Origin: CAWVWD01 sp965662365
GTDB lineage: Bacteria; Bacteroidota; Bacteroidia; Chitinophagales; Saprospiraceae
DNA length: 38,586 nt
Assembly (NCBI GenBank): GCA_965662365.1
Contig: CBFIHR010000042.1
Span: 1-38,586, forward strand
Reading direction: 5' to 3'
Shown here: positions 7,929-16,055 of the stretch, in pieces
Numbering within the stretch: the stretch's first letter is position 1
Layout of the letters: the number at the start of each line of letters is the position of its first letter
The notes under the pieces: generated by a model
What the model was told of the DNA's origin: nothing
The model's input: only the letters and a program-made list of their open reading frames with translations
Database searches by the model: none
Translations under genes and position numbers: made by a program

Positions 7929-8553
7929 ATGAATCCATGGATAAACACTTTAATTTCTCGTAGATACACTCACTTGATACATTTTTCGCTGTTTAAAACA
8001 TGTCACAAAAAATTGCTTCTTTTTTTCAAAATCTAATCTTTTGATGCCTCAAAACACTGAAACTATCACAATAAATATTTATAGAAGTGTATAAAAAACT
8101 ATATTTTGACATTTTTATACTTACATAATTATCAATTAGTTTTGACTTTTCCTTATCTTATCCTTTGATTTTAGGGCTTTAGCATTTTGTTTGAACAACA
8201 AATTATTAAATATTATAAAATATTATATGTTAGCATAATTATTAAAGCTGTTTTAATATAATTTAAAAATAAACATGTCACGAGTTGAGTACATTAGCTT
8301 TTGAATATGTAAAGAAATATCATCACTTTTATCACAGAAGTGATAACCTAATAAGGCAACGATACAATAAAATTGATTCTACACTTTAAATCATAATTAC
8401 AAATAGTATAATAACACTTAAATAATTGATTATTCTTTCGATTTTATTATCAAATAATCATTTAGAAAAATTACTTGAAGTAGTTAAATTCGGTTTATCG
8501 TATTTCCTTAATAGAAGAAACAAAGTCATTTTGTTTAATCAAGATGTTAGATC
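7929..8553. other. 625-bp gene-free AT-rich stretch
   Basis: No open reading frame or RNA gene could be supported on either strand. Visible items are a 7-bp hairpin, ATCACTT/AAGTGAT at 8322-8344; a TAGTTTTG match to the -7 consensus at 8137-8144; and a one-mismatch TCATTTTG at 8526-8533, 20 bp before the next ATG. The length is unusual for this compact window. A small RNA or decayed gene is possible but nothing proves it. Confidence 0.4.
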
Positions 8554-9252
8554 ATGAACGCAAAAATCACGCAACTATTTATTATTATTTTTTTATTGTG
8601 CAATGTCGCATCGATAGCACAAAATAACAGTTCAAAGACTGGTGAAGAATATACAATTGAGGAGACTTATCAACCTAATGATAAAACTGCTGAAACCGCA
8701 CCTGCGACCTCTATTAATACTTCCTCTTTTAGCAGTAAGTTTGTAGAAAGTAACAATTTCGTTCAGTTAGAATGGAAAACCACCAAAAATAAAGGGCAAA
8801 TCATCATCGAACATTCTATAGATGGCAAAATATATAGTGAAATCGGTACAGCAGAAGTTGCTGGTTTTGAGCAAGGACACTACATATATGAAGCCAGAGA
8901 GTTTGAGCCTGGCATCAACTTCTACCGCCTAAAACAAAAAGTAGGTGAAACTTATACTTACAGCCAAACACAGGCTGTCAGTGTATCAAAAAAAGACGAT
9001 GTACATGTTTTGAGCTTAAAAGATGATGAAGGTAAAAAGAAAATCCAACTAAGAGTTCGAGAAAAGCAACAAGTCGTCATTCAATTATATGATAAAGAAG
9101 GAAATATGAAGAAGGAGTTATTCAATCAAATAATGGATGTCAATGAAATCATATTTCGTACAATCTCTAAAGATGCTTACGAAGCAGGTACTTATTTTGT
9201 ACTTATCAAAGGAGAAACTTTTAAACAAAGTAAAAAAATAGAGCTACCTTAA
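8554..9252 (+). CDS. Secreted protein with T9SS-cargo-like domains
   Basis: A 232-residue exported protein. The signal peptide ends near residue 22 (VASIAQ). Residues about 68-147 match the short beta-sandwich that often precedes T9SS sorting domains (VQLEWKTTKNKGQ, IEHSIDGKIYSEIG, FYRLKQKVGETYTYSQ). Residues 150-232 resemble a degenerate C-terminal sorting domain ending in GTYFVLIKGETFKQSKKIELP-type strands, but the usual YPNP motif is absent. It has no catalytic region, so it looks like the tail module of larger surface proteins standing alone. A strong terminator follows at 9295-9343. Confidence 0.75.
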   Translation: MNAKITQLFIIIFLLCNVASIAQNNSSKTGEEYTIEETYQPNDKTAETAPATSINTSSFSSKFVESNNFVQLEWKTTKNKGQIIIEHSIDGKIYSEIGTAEVAGFEQGHYIYEAREFEPGINFYRLKQKVGETYTYSQTQAVSVSKKDDVHVLSLKDDEGKKKIQLRVREKQQVVIQLYDKEGNMKKELFNQIMDVNEIIFRTISKDAYEAGTYFVLIKGETFKQSKKIELP

Positions 9253-9294
9253 TAGGGTTATTTTGTATGATCTACATCAAAAATACATGATCAT

Positions 9295-9343
9295 AAACAG
9301 CATAAATATCTGGTTATTAAATCAATAGATATTTATGCTGTTT
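9295..9343 (+). terminator. Strong rho-independent terminator
   Basis: AAACAGCATAAATATCT (9295-9311) and AGATATTTATGCTGTTT (9327-9343) form a perfect 17-bp stem with a 15-nt loop, followed by GTTTTTTATT. It ends the T9SS-like secreted-protein gene. Confidence 0.85.
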
Positions 9344-9478
9344 GTTTTTTATTAGATAGTGATGTCACAAAAAAGCACCTAATTTGCAACCAGAAACGAA
9401 TAATTTCTGATATTTGTGAATTGTCATAAGAGTTTAGTTGAAAATTATAAAAATAGTTGTTGTTGATTTGTTTGGTAT

Positions 9479-9501
9479 TGTCCTTTTTCAAAAAAAGGAC
9501 A
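9479..9501 (-). terminator. Terminator of the helical-repeat gene
   Basis: TGTCCTTTTT (9479-9488) and AAAAAGGACA (9492-9501) form a perfect 10-bp stem with a 3-nt loop, 26 bp past the stop codon of the minus-strand gene ending at 9527. Confidence 0.6.
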
Positions 9502-9526
9502 TGCCAATTTTTTTCACCCTTGTCTA

Positions 9527-10945
9527 TTATCGTACTTCCTCTAACTTTTGCAACAGCCATCTTCGTTCTGCTATCGGTGTGCATTCCTTGATTTGTAGGT
9601 GTAACTTTTCTGCTGACGACTTACTTTCGTAAGGAATCTTCATGATTTTTTGTAAAAACTTAATCGCATTCATATACATTTTCTGATAACTCTTTGAGAT
9701 GGATTTATGTCGTCGAAGAAATATTCTAAAACTATCAATCAAAGCATCTAAGGCATCATATTCGTCCAACTCATAGTAGGTTTTCAACAATAACCATCGT
9801 CCTTGCAATGCATCGAATACATCTTTATAAGACATATCACGCAACAGCGTAATCACTTCGTTATAATCTTTTTTATAAAAATGTAGAATGGCCAAATTAT
9901 ACGTCAAGGCATTTTTTTGATGATCCTTAGGTAAATGTTGATTATAGTTTTTAATAAATTTTTCGACCCATTTATACTCGCCAACTCGCAAACCAACGCT
10001 TGTAATATTTTTATAATCCCAAGGCACGATAATACCTTTATTCAAAATAATTTGTGTTTCAATCAGCGTTTTATAAATGTCAAATAACTCTCGATAATAT
10101 TTTGCTTTTCCAGTATTGATTTTTTTAATGCAATAGTTTTGAGCGAAAATATACATATTACGCATTTCCTGCTGTTGAAATCTGAAATTGTTTTCGTTCA
10201 ATAATCGTTTGAGATTAAAAAAATGTGCCTCTTCTTCCCTATTCGTCAGAGTTAACAAAATTTGATAATAAATTGCGACCGCAGGCACAGCTTGATACCT
10301 TTCTTGTTTAGCAATTTCGAGTAATTCTTCTATCATTCCGATAGCAATATCTATATTCAAGATATTTTTATAATTAATCGCATCACAATAATTTTTTAAT
10401 TTTAGGGATAAAAAAAAGCAATCTAACTGAAAATCAGCATTATCAAGATTCACCTTTTTCGTTCGCATGACGCCGTGCTTTTCTAAGTAAACGTGTTTTT
10501 CGTACTCCAACATCGCATTATTATAAAAATACATCGCATCACGCAACTTCATCCGTTTTCTATCTCGTTCGACGTTTCGTTCGACCGTCAAGTAATGCTT
10601 ATCCAATCCTTTTGAGTTCAACAATCGAAGCTGATAAGATTCAAAGGCTAACGGCTGATTTTTAAAATCTTCAATAGCCAAAAAATCTTGAGCCAATTTA
10701 TTCAAATCCGAGCATAGTCGTCTAAACTTCGTATCGTTGTAAGGTTTTTTATTAAACATCTTATTCCAAACTTCTTTTTGCTCTAACTCCGTCCTACTCG
10801 ATCGCAAAAATTTATCAATAATATCAAACAAATCGACCAGCAACTGATTCTCATTAAAAAAAGGAGACTCCACGTACTTTCTTAGTCGATTGAGTTCATA
10901 TTTATTGAAAGTTTTTAGCAATGTTATTAGTTTACTGTCTATCAT
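9527..10945 (-). CDS. Hypothetical alpha-helical repeat protein
   Basis: A 472-residue protein, apparently cytoplasmic (no signal peptide or TM helix), rich in aromatic and charged residues and almost wholly helical by composition. The start IDSKLITLLKTFNKYELNRLRKYVESPFF resembles a family of large uncharacterised proteins frequent in Saprospiria. The middle and C-terminal parts have TPR-like helix pairs (NALTYNLAILHFYKKDYNEVITLL; GRWLLLKTYYELDEYDALDALI), suggesting a protein-interaction solenoid. No catalytic motif is visible. Its convergent neighbour is the T9SS-like gene and it is divergent from the dockerin gene. Function unknown. Confidence 0.75.
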   Translation of the reverse strand: MIDSKLITLLKTFNKYELNRLRKYVESPFFNENQLLVDLFDIIDKFLRSSRTELEQKEVWNKMFNKKPYNDTKFRRLCSDLNKLAQDFLAIEDFKNQPLAFESYQLRLLNSKGLDKHYLTVERNVERDRKRMKLRDAMYFYNNAMLEYEKHVYLEKHGVMRTKKVNLDNADFQLDCFFLSLKLKNYCDAINYKNILNIDIAIGMIEELLEIAKQERYQAVPAVAIYYQILLTLTNREEEAHFFNLKRLLNENNFRFQQQEMRNMYIFAQNYCIKKINTGKAKYYRELFDIYKTLIETQIILNKGIIVPWDYKNITSVGLRVGEYKWVEKFIKNYNQHLPKDHQKNALTYNLAILHFYKKDYNEVITLLRDMSYKDVFDALQGRWLLLKTYYELDEYDALDALIDSFRIFLRRHKSISKSYQKMYMNAIKFLQKIMKIPYESKSSAEKLHLQIKECTPIAERRWLLQKLEEVR

Positions 10946-11304
10946 TTTTCACAAATTAGAATTGCATTTGTTGTCGTATAAAAGCAATGAATATTAAAAA
11001 AAAGACATCTACTCTTTTTATAAAAAAGTAATTGTAGGTAAACAAATTAAGTTTTTTCCTGTACAAATTTTAAAAAAAAATGGCTGAAATATAGTATTTT
11101 CAATAAGTTTAAAAAAAAATGACAAATAGTTTTTTCGTACAAATTAATTCAACTTTTAAACTAAAACCCTGTTTTTCAATAACTTACAACATTAAAAGTA
11201 AATTTTGGCTAGGTACAAATCTGGGATATTGTATTTTTTATAAAGGTTAACTTAGTACATATTTGTATTGTCTAAAAATAGATAAACCAAAATTTTATAA
11301 TCAA
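10946..11304. other. Divergent intergenic region with 76-bp-spaced GTACAAAT sites
   Basis: This region separates the divergent helical-repeat and dockerin genes and contains no gene. GTACAAAT occurs at 11061, 11137 and 11213, that is, twice at exactly 76-bp spacing. A near copy, GTACATAT, at 11255 overlaps a weak -7-like element, CATATTTG (11258-11265). The first two copies are preceded by TTTTTTC. CAATAA also recurs at the same offset of 40 bp in the first two units. This fits a set of operator sites or a decayed 76-bp tandem repeat. Confidence 0.5.
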
Positions 11305-12675
11305 ATGCCAACAACCTATAAAATGAGTGTTCGATTTTCTTGGGTGTTAACCATATTTTTTATGGTTACAAGTTTTGGAGTGAATGCCCAAACTTGTGAG
11401 GCAGATTTCTTCGGTACAAATCAAGGTAATTATACTGTAGTATTCCACAATATTTCTGCGGGACAATTTACCGACGCATCTTGGGATTTCGGTAATAACA
11501 CAACATTCAATACGCTAAATCCATTAACCTACACTTTTTCTAATTCGGGAACATACAATGTTTGCCTTACGGTAAATAATAGTTTTACAGGTTGTAGTTC
11601 TACGATTTGTAGAGATATTACGATTGATGGTTCAGGCGAATATTTAGACAGTACTTGTTATTATACCGATTGTGTTTTTCCGGGAGACGCAAACTACGAT
11701 AACGTTGTGAATGCTTACGACGTGTTGCCAATAGCATTACACAACGGTACATTTGGTATCGCAAGACCAAATGCAAGTAATAATTTTGTCGGGCAGGCTG
11801 CTGCTAATTGGGCATTACAAACCGTTGATAGTATTAATCTTAAACATCTCGATGCTGATGGAAGCGGTGTTGTAAACTTGAATGATTTAGCAGTTGTTCA
11901 ACAAAATTTCATGTTCGAACATGATGGTATTATTCAGAAAAGTGCTGAAGGCATACCGCTTTGGATACAGTTCGATCCTATTGTTTATCCTTCAAGCCCG
12001 AACGATCCGTTTGTGGTCTCGGCAGGTGTGATGATAGGTACGATGAACGATCCAGTGAATGACCTTTTGGGAATTGCATTTTTATTGGATTATGACGAAA
12101 CTATCGTCGAACCAGGTTCTGTAAATGTTACTTACCATAATGCATCTATCATTGGACAAAATAACAGTGCGGCAACTTTAGCAATCGATAACCCGCTGAC
12201 GGGCGAAATTGCAATGGCAAATGCTCGTACAAATCAAACTTACGCAACAGGTTTTAGTAGAATCGCAACGGTTGATTTTACGATTACCGATATTGTTATC
12301 GGTCGCCAAAGTAGTGTGAAGTTCAACTTGTTACCACATTCAATACAAGCGATTGATACCTTAGGTTATCCGCTTCCTATCACAAGTCAAGAAGGATCAA
12401 TCACATTTAGTACAACGGCAACCGAGTCGATTACTAACTACCGGAATATCAATATTTATCCGAATCCTGCTGATGAAGTGTTGACTTTAGAATTAGGCAA
12501 CGTTTATGGAGAATACATCGAAATCTTTAATAATTTCGGCCACAAAATACAAGAACATATACTCGATCAAAGAGGGACTGTTCGAATACCGGTCAGCAAT
12601 ATTCCGACAGGCTTGTACCTTATCAGAATACAAACAGAAGATGGCTCCGCCGTTAAGCGGATCTATATAAAATAG
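11305..12675 (+). CDS. T9SS surface protein: PKD, dockerin, cohesin-like and sorting domains
   Basis: A 456-residue secreted protein. The signal peptide ends near residue 29 (GVNAQ). A PKD domain spans about 31-107 (DASWDFGNNTTFN, SGTYNVCLTV). A dockerin-like region spans about 123-205 with two intact calcium loops, GDANYDNVVNAYD (127-139) and DADGSGVVNLND (183-194), separated by about 43 residues, longer than in cellulosomal dockerins. A cohesin-like beta-sandwich spans about 219-385 (GIAFLLDYDETIVEPGSV; SRIATVDFTIT). A type A T9SS sorting domain starts at IYPNPADEV (about 384-456). The reading frame extends upstream to TTG 11263, but ATG 11305 (or 11323) places the signal peptide correctly. 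It has no enzyme domain, so a structural or adhesion role is inferred. Confidence 0.88.
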   Translation: MPTTYKMSVRFSWVLTIFFMVTSFGVNAQTCEADFFGTNQGNYTVVFHNISAGQFTDASWDFGNNTTFNTLNPLTYTFSNSGTYNVCLTVNNSFTGCSSTICRDITIDGSGEYLDSTCYYTDCVFPGDANYDNVVNAYDVLPIALHNGTFGIARPNASNNFVGQAAANWALQTVDSINLKHLDADGSGVVNLNDLAVVQQNFMFEHDGIIQKSAEGIPLWIQFDPIVYPSSPNDPFVVSAGVMIGTMNDPVNDLLGIAFLLDYDETIVEPGSVNVTYHNASIIGQNNSAATLAIDNPLTGEIAMANARTNQTYATGFSRIATVDFTITDIVIGRQSSVKFNLLPHSIQAIDTLGYPLPITSQEGSITFSTTATESITNYRNINIYPNPADEVLTLELGNVYGEYIEIFNNFGHKIQEHILDQRGTVRIPVSNIPTGLYLIRIQTEDGSAVKRIYIK

Positions 12676-12691
12676 TGTTATTTTATAACAC
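12675..12691 (+). terminator. First of two tandem terminators
   Basis: GTGTTAT and ATAACAC pair with a TTT loop, starting at the last base of the stop codon and followed by CCTTTTTTCC. It precedes a second terminator at 12718-12739. Confidence 0.6.
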
Positions 12692-12717
12692 CCTTTTTTC
12701 CTATTTTCCTTATGATG

Positions 12718-12747
12718 AACCCCTATTAATTTAGGGGTTTTTTTATT
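12718..12747 (+). terminator. Second tandem terminator with T-tract
   Basis: AACCCCTA (12718-12725) and TAGGGGTT (12732-12739) form a perfect 8-bp GC-rich stem, followed by TTTTTATTTT. It is a textbook rho-independent terminator for the dockerin gene. Confidence 0.85.
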
Positions 12748-12875
12748 TTAGTTTAAGTAGTTTGGTATTTTTAGTAGTTTTAGTAGTTTAGTAGTTGGAT
12801 AGTTTGGTTTTTAAGTCGTTTTAGTAGTTTCTACACACGACTTAAACGACAAAACCACTGAAACTACTTAAACTC
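12748..12875. repeat. TAGTAGTTT tandem repeat array with inverted ends
   Basis: About 125 bp made of degenerate 8-9-bp words (TTTTAGTAG, TTTAGTAG, TTGGATAG). The outer ends AGTTTAAGTAGTTT (12750-12763) and AAACTACTTAAACT (12861-12874) are a perfect 14-bp inverted repeat. Inner TTAAGTCG and CGACTTAA also pair. The whole element can fold into one long nested hairpin. It ends 5 bp before the ATG of the DUF3137 gene, so the mRNA leader is composed of the repeat. Confidence 0.7.
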
Positions 12876-12879
12876 AAGT

Positions 12880-14268
12880 ATGACAAAAGAACAATATCAA
12901 AAGACAATTGACAAGTTTAGGCTTTATTACAATGCAACGATATCGCCCGAACTGCTAAAATTAGAAAAAAGACGTAAGCGAATGTCGAACATCTTTTTTT
13001 TAACCGTAGTATTGTTTTTAATCATTGCTTATTTACTAATTATTGCAAAAGTTCCTGCACTAACACTCTTTGCCTTGATTCCGATTACCGTTTTAGGTAC
13101 AATGACCTATTATCGCATCAAAGCCTTCAAAGCAGAGTTCAAACCTAAGATTGTTCAACTAATCTTGAATTTTATTGATGAAGAAATCGAAGCAGGAAAT
13201 GACCGAAGATTGTTAGAGATAGAACAACGCATTCAGGCTTACAATACTCAAATCAATCAATTAGAAAAAGATGTTTCTCGAACGAAACAAAAACTGTACG
13301 CTAAAATCGAACAACGTTTAGATGATATTACGAGAAATATCGAAAGCGGAATGGAACACGAAGTTATTGATGTCGTCAAAGAACGAGTAACTTTATTAGA
13401 GGAAGAGTTAGAGGATATTAAACAAAAAATTCGTCACGCTATCGTCAAACCTGATGGAGATAGTCAAAAACGAATTTCAGATATGGAAGCAGATAGATTA
13501 ATCATCGAACAAAAGCTGCAAACTATTAAATTAACTTTTGAAGAAGGCTTAGAAGAACAAATCAATTATATCGAAAAGCAGATCAAAACCCTACAAGTAC
13601 GCAATCAAGTCTTAGAAAAAAGAATGGGCGAACATCTTAAAGCCAAATTGGTCTATCAATACGACAAAATGATTGCTCAATCAACTTTCAGGAATAGTGG
13701 TATTTTTAATCTTACTCCGACAATCTACGAGGGCGAAGATTACATTTCGGGCTTCATCGGTACTGCAACTTTCGAGATGAGCGAACTTTATGTCGCTCGA
13801 TTGTCGCCTGTTCGTGCGATTTACGAAACTATCTTTAGAGGAATTTTCTTTAAAGCCAACTTTTTTTATGATGTTGGCGGCGGCTTAGTCGTTTTTATTC
13901 CACAAGAAGAACGACAAGAACTGTCGGAAACAATCCGAGGTATCACCAGCCGAGGTGGACAACGCATCAATCTACCGACCAAAGAATTTAACGAAGCATT
14001 TGTAGCGTACGCCGAAAGCAGTATTGATGTCAATTCTTTACTTTCGCAAAATGCTTTCAAAACGATTATGGATTATAAAAAACGCTCCGGCAAAAAAATC
14101 TATGTATCTTTTCTAAATGGCTATGTCCATATTGCCATTACCGAATCAAAAGATATTTTAGAGCCAAAAATTCTAAAGTCTAACGCCAGTTTCAAACTTA
14201 TTCGAGAATATTTCGAGGATATTTTGTTAATCATGTCAATCGTAGAAGATTTTGATTTGAATCATTAA
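12880..14268 (+). CDS. DUF3137 family membrane protein with long coiled-coil insertion
   Basis: A 462-residue protein. The N-terminus (FRLYYNATISPELLKLEKRRKRM), two adjacent TM helices (about 37-57 and 59-77) and the C-terminal domain (RNSGIFN, YEGEDYISGFIGTATFEMSEL, FRGIFFKANF) match DUF3137, which is of unknown function. Between the TM part and that domain lies about 150 residues (about 103-255) of strongly charged heptad sequence (LEEELEDIKQKIRHAI, IEKQIKTLQVRNQVLEKRM), a predicted coiled coil. In ordinary DUF3137 proteins the TM and soluble parts are almost contiguous, so this appears to be an insertion. It is probably an inner-membrane protein with a cytoplasmic rod; its role is unknown. 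Confidence 0.8.
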   Translation: MTKEQYQKTIDKFRLYYNATISPELLKLEKRRKRMSNIFFLTVVLFLIIAYLLIIAKVPALTLFALIPITVLGTMTYYRIKAFKAEFKPKIVQLILNFIDEEIEAGNDRRLLEIEQRIQAYNTQINQLEKDVSRTKQKLYAKIEQRLDDITRNIESGMEHEVIDVVKERVTLLEEELEDIKQKIRHAIVKPDGDSQKRISDMEADRLIIEQKLQTIKLTFEEGLEEQINYIEKQIKTLQVRNQVLEKRMGEHLKAKLVYQYDKMIAQSTFRNSGIFNLTPTIYEGEDYISGFIGTATFEMSELYVARLSPVRAIYETIFRGIFFKANFFYDVGGGLVVFIPQEERQELSETIRGITSRGGQRINLPTKEFNEAFVAYAESSIDVNSLLSQNAFKTIMDYKKRSGKKIYVSFLNGYVHIAITESKDILEPKILKSNASFKLIREYFEDILLIMSIVEDFDLNH

Positions 14269-14397
14269 AATAGCGGTTGACATCAGACGGTTTTTACACC
14301 GAAGTATAATATTTTTTTGAATATTTAAATTAGTTTTACAGTTTTCAATAAAGTTATAATAAATCACTGACTAACAAATCAACCAATTACCAAAACC

Positions 14398-15936
14398 ATG
14401 GGACAACTCACACCAACACTAATTTTGGCTGTAATCAGCGGATATTTTCTTTTATTAATTACGGTATCATTTATCACCAGCAAAGGGGCTTCTGACAACG
14501 CCAACTTTTTTATTGGCTCAAAGCAATCACCATGGTATGTTGTTGCCTTCGGAATGATCGGTGCATCCCTTTCGGGTGTGACGTTTATTTCTATTCCTGG
14601 TACCGTTGGTTTGTCACATACCTTTATCAACGATGATGGAATATTGCAATATAATAAAAACGTCAATTTTTCTTATATGCAAATGGTATTTGGTTATTTG
14701 ATTGGTTATATAATGATTGCGACCATTTTATTACCAATGTACTATCGTTTGAACCTAACTTCAATTTATACCTATTTAGAAAAACGTTTTGGATTCTTCT
14801 CTTATAAAACCGGTGCAGGTTTCTTTCTACTTTCTCGTGTAATTGGTGCATCGTTTCGGTTATATTTGGTGGCTTTGGTTTTAGATGCGTTTGTTTTGGG
14901 TGTTGAACCCTTCAATGTTCCTTTTGAAATTACCGTAATAGCAACAATAGTTTTGATTTGGGTTTATACCTTTCGTGGAGGAATTAAGACAATTGTATGG
15001 ACAGATTCATTACAAACTTTTTGTATGTTAGCAGCCGTTGTTTTGACAATTTGGGGTATTGGCAATGCTATGGATTTGAGCGTTAGAAGTTTAGTTTCTA
15101 CGGTTCAAGAATCCGATTATTCTCAACTATTTTTCTTTGAAGACGGTTGGTCTGACCCAAATAACTTTTTCAAACAGTTTTTGGCTGGGGCTTCCATTGC
15201 TTTTGTAATGACTGGTTTAGACCAAGACATGATGCAGAAAAACTTGAGCTGTCGCAATATTGGCGATGCTCAAAAAAATATGATTTCGTTAGGTGTCGTC
15301 TTGATTTTTGTCAATATTTTATTCTTAGGTTTAGGTGCATTACTATACATTTATGCCAATAGCCAAGGTATTGTAATTCCTGAAAAAACAGACGAATTGT
15401 TCCCAATGATTGCTTTAGAACATCTTTCTCCTGCCGTTGGGATTCTATTTATTTTAGGTCTAATTGCCGCAGCGTATTCAAGTGCCGATTCTGCTTTGAC
15501 ATCGTTGACCACTTCTTTTTGTGTAGATTTTCTAAATTTTGAAAAAAAGGAAGATGCAAATAGCCGAGAAAATCGTAGAACTCGTACCATTGTCCATATT
15601 AGTTTCTCTATTTTACTGATAATGGTAATTATTATTTTTAAAAACTTAGACGATAGTTCTGTCATCAATAAAGTCTTTACAGCAGCAGGTTATACTTATG
15701 GCCCTTTGCTTGGTTTATACATTTTTGGCTTTTTTACGAAATTTAAAATCAATGATAAATTAGCTCCTTTCATCTGTATTGCCTCGCCAATTATTTGTTA
15801 CGTCCTAAGCCTATATTCTACCACTCTATTTTATGGTTACAAATTCGGATTTGAACTATTAATTTTAAATGGTTTGATTACATTTTTAGGATTATTAGCC
15901 ATTAGTAATGGAAAAATAAAAGGTCAAGTAGTTTAA
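14398..15936 (+). CDS. Sodium:solute symporter (SSS family)
   Basis: A 512-residue polytopic inner-membrane transporter of the SSS family, which couples sodium entry to uptake of a small solute. About 13 hydrophobic segments are visible. Family features include the N-terminal SDNANFFIGSKQSPWYVVAFGMIGASLSGVTFISIPG region, YRLNLTSIYTYLEKRFG, FRGGIKTIVWTDSLQ and AAAYSSADSALTSLTTSF, the region that contributes to the sodium site. The length matches the family. The substrate cannot be assigned; sialic acid, sugar or amino-acid transport are all found in this group. It is closed by the hairpin at 16008-16042. Confidence 0.9.
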   Translation: MGQLTPTLILAVISGYFLLLITVSFITSKGASDNANFFIGSKQSPWYVVAFGMIGASLSGVTFISIPGTVGLSHTFINDDGILQYNKNVNFSYMQMVFGYLIGYIMIATILLPMYYRLNLTSIYTYLEKRFGFFSYKTGAGFFLLSRVIGASFRLYLVALVLDAFVLGVEPFNVPFEITVIATIVLIWVYTFRGGIKTIVWTDSLQTFCMLAAVVLTIWGIGNAMDLSVRSLVSTVQESDYSQLFFFEDGWSDPNNFFKQFLAGASIAFVMTGLDQDMMQKNLSCRNIGDAQKNMISLGVVLIFVNILFLGLGALLYIYANSQGIVIPEKTDELFPMIALEHLSPAVGILFILGLIAAAYSSADSALTSLTTSFCVDFLNFEKKEDANSRENRRTRTIVHISFSILLIMVIIIFKNLDDSSVINKVFTAAGYTYGPLLGLYIFGFFTKFKINDKLAPFICIASPIICYVLSLYSTTLFYGYKFGFELLILNGLITFLGLLAISNGKIKGQVV

Positions 15937-16007
15937 AATTTATATTTTTGTGAAATAAAAAATAACAACCAGATACAATTTAATAAATATTACCGAAATT
16001 AAAATTT

Positions 16008-16042
16008 ATAAACCGAAATGCTTTTATAGTATTTCGGTTTAT
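16008..16042 (+). terminator. Terminator of the symporter gene
   Basis: ATAAACCGAAAT (16008-16019) and ATTTCGGTTTAT (16031-16042) form a perfect 12-bp stem with an 11-nt loop. It ends directly against the -7 element of the next gene at 16044. Confidence 0.7.
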
Positions 16043-16043
16043 T

Positions 16044-16051
16044 TATCTTTG
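16044..16051 (+). promoter_or_regulatory. -7-type promoter element TATCTTTG
   Basis: An exact TAnnTTTG match whose G lies 5 bases before the ATG at 16056, implying that transcription starts at or beside the ATG. No clear -33 element is seen; the expected place is occupied by the terminator hairpin. Confidence 0.5.
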
Positions 16052-16055
16052 AACA

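Noticed and set aside
8137..8144. Promoter for the secreted protein at 8554
   Set aside because: It matches TAnnTTTG but lies about 400 bp upstream with no -33 element; such matches are expected by chance in AT-rich DNA.
9333..9632. Two short reading frames (83 and 64 residues) around the terminators at 9295-9501
   Set aside because: They overlap terminator hairpins and the end of the 472-residue gene and have no recognisable protein features.
11263..11304. TTG start for the PKD-dockerin protein
   Set aside because: It overlaps a -7-like element and would put a polar 14-residue stretch before the signal peptide.
12748..12875. A CRISPR array
   Set aside because: The words are 8-9 bp, degenerate and without unique spacers, and no cas gene is present.
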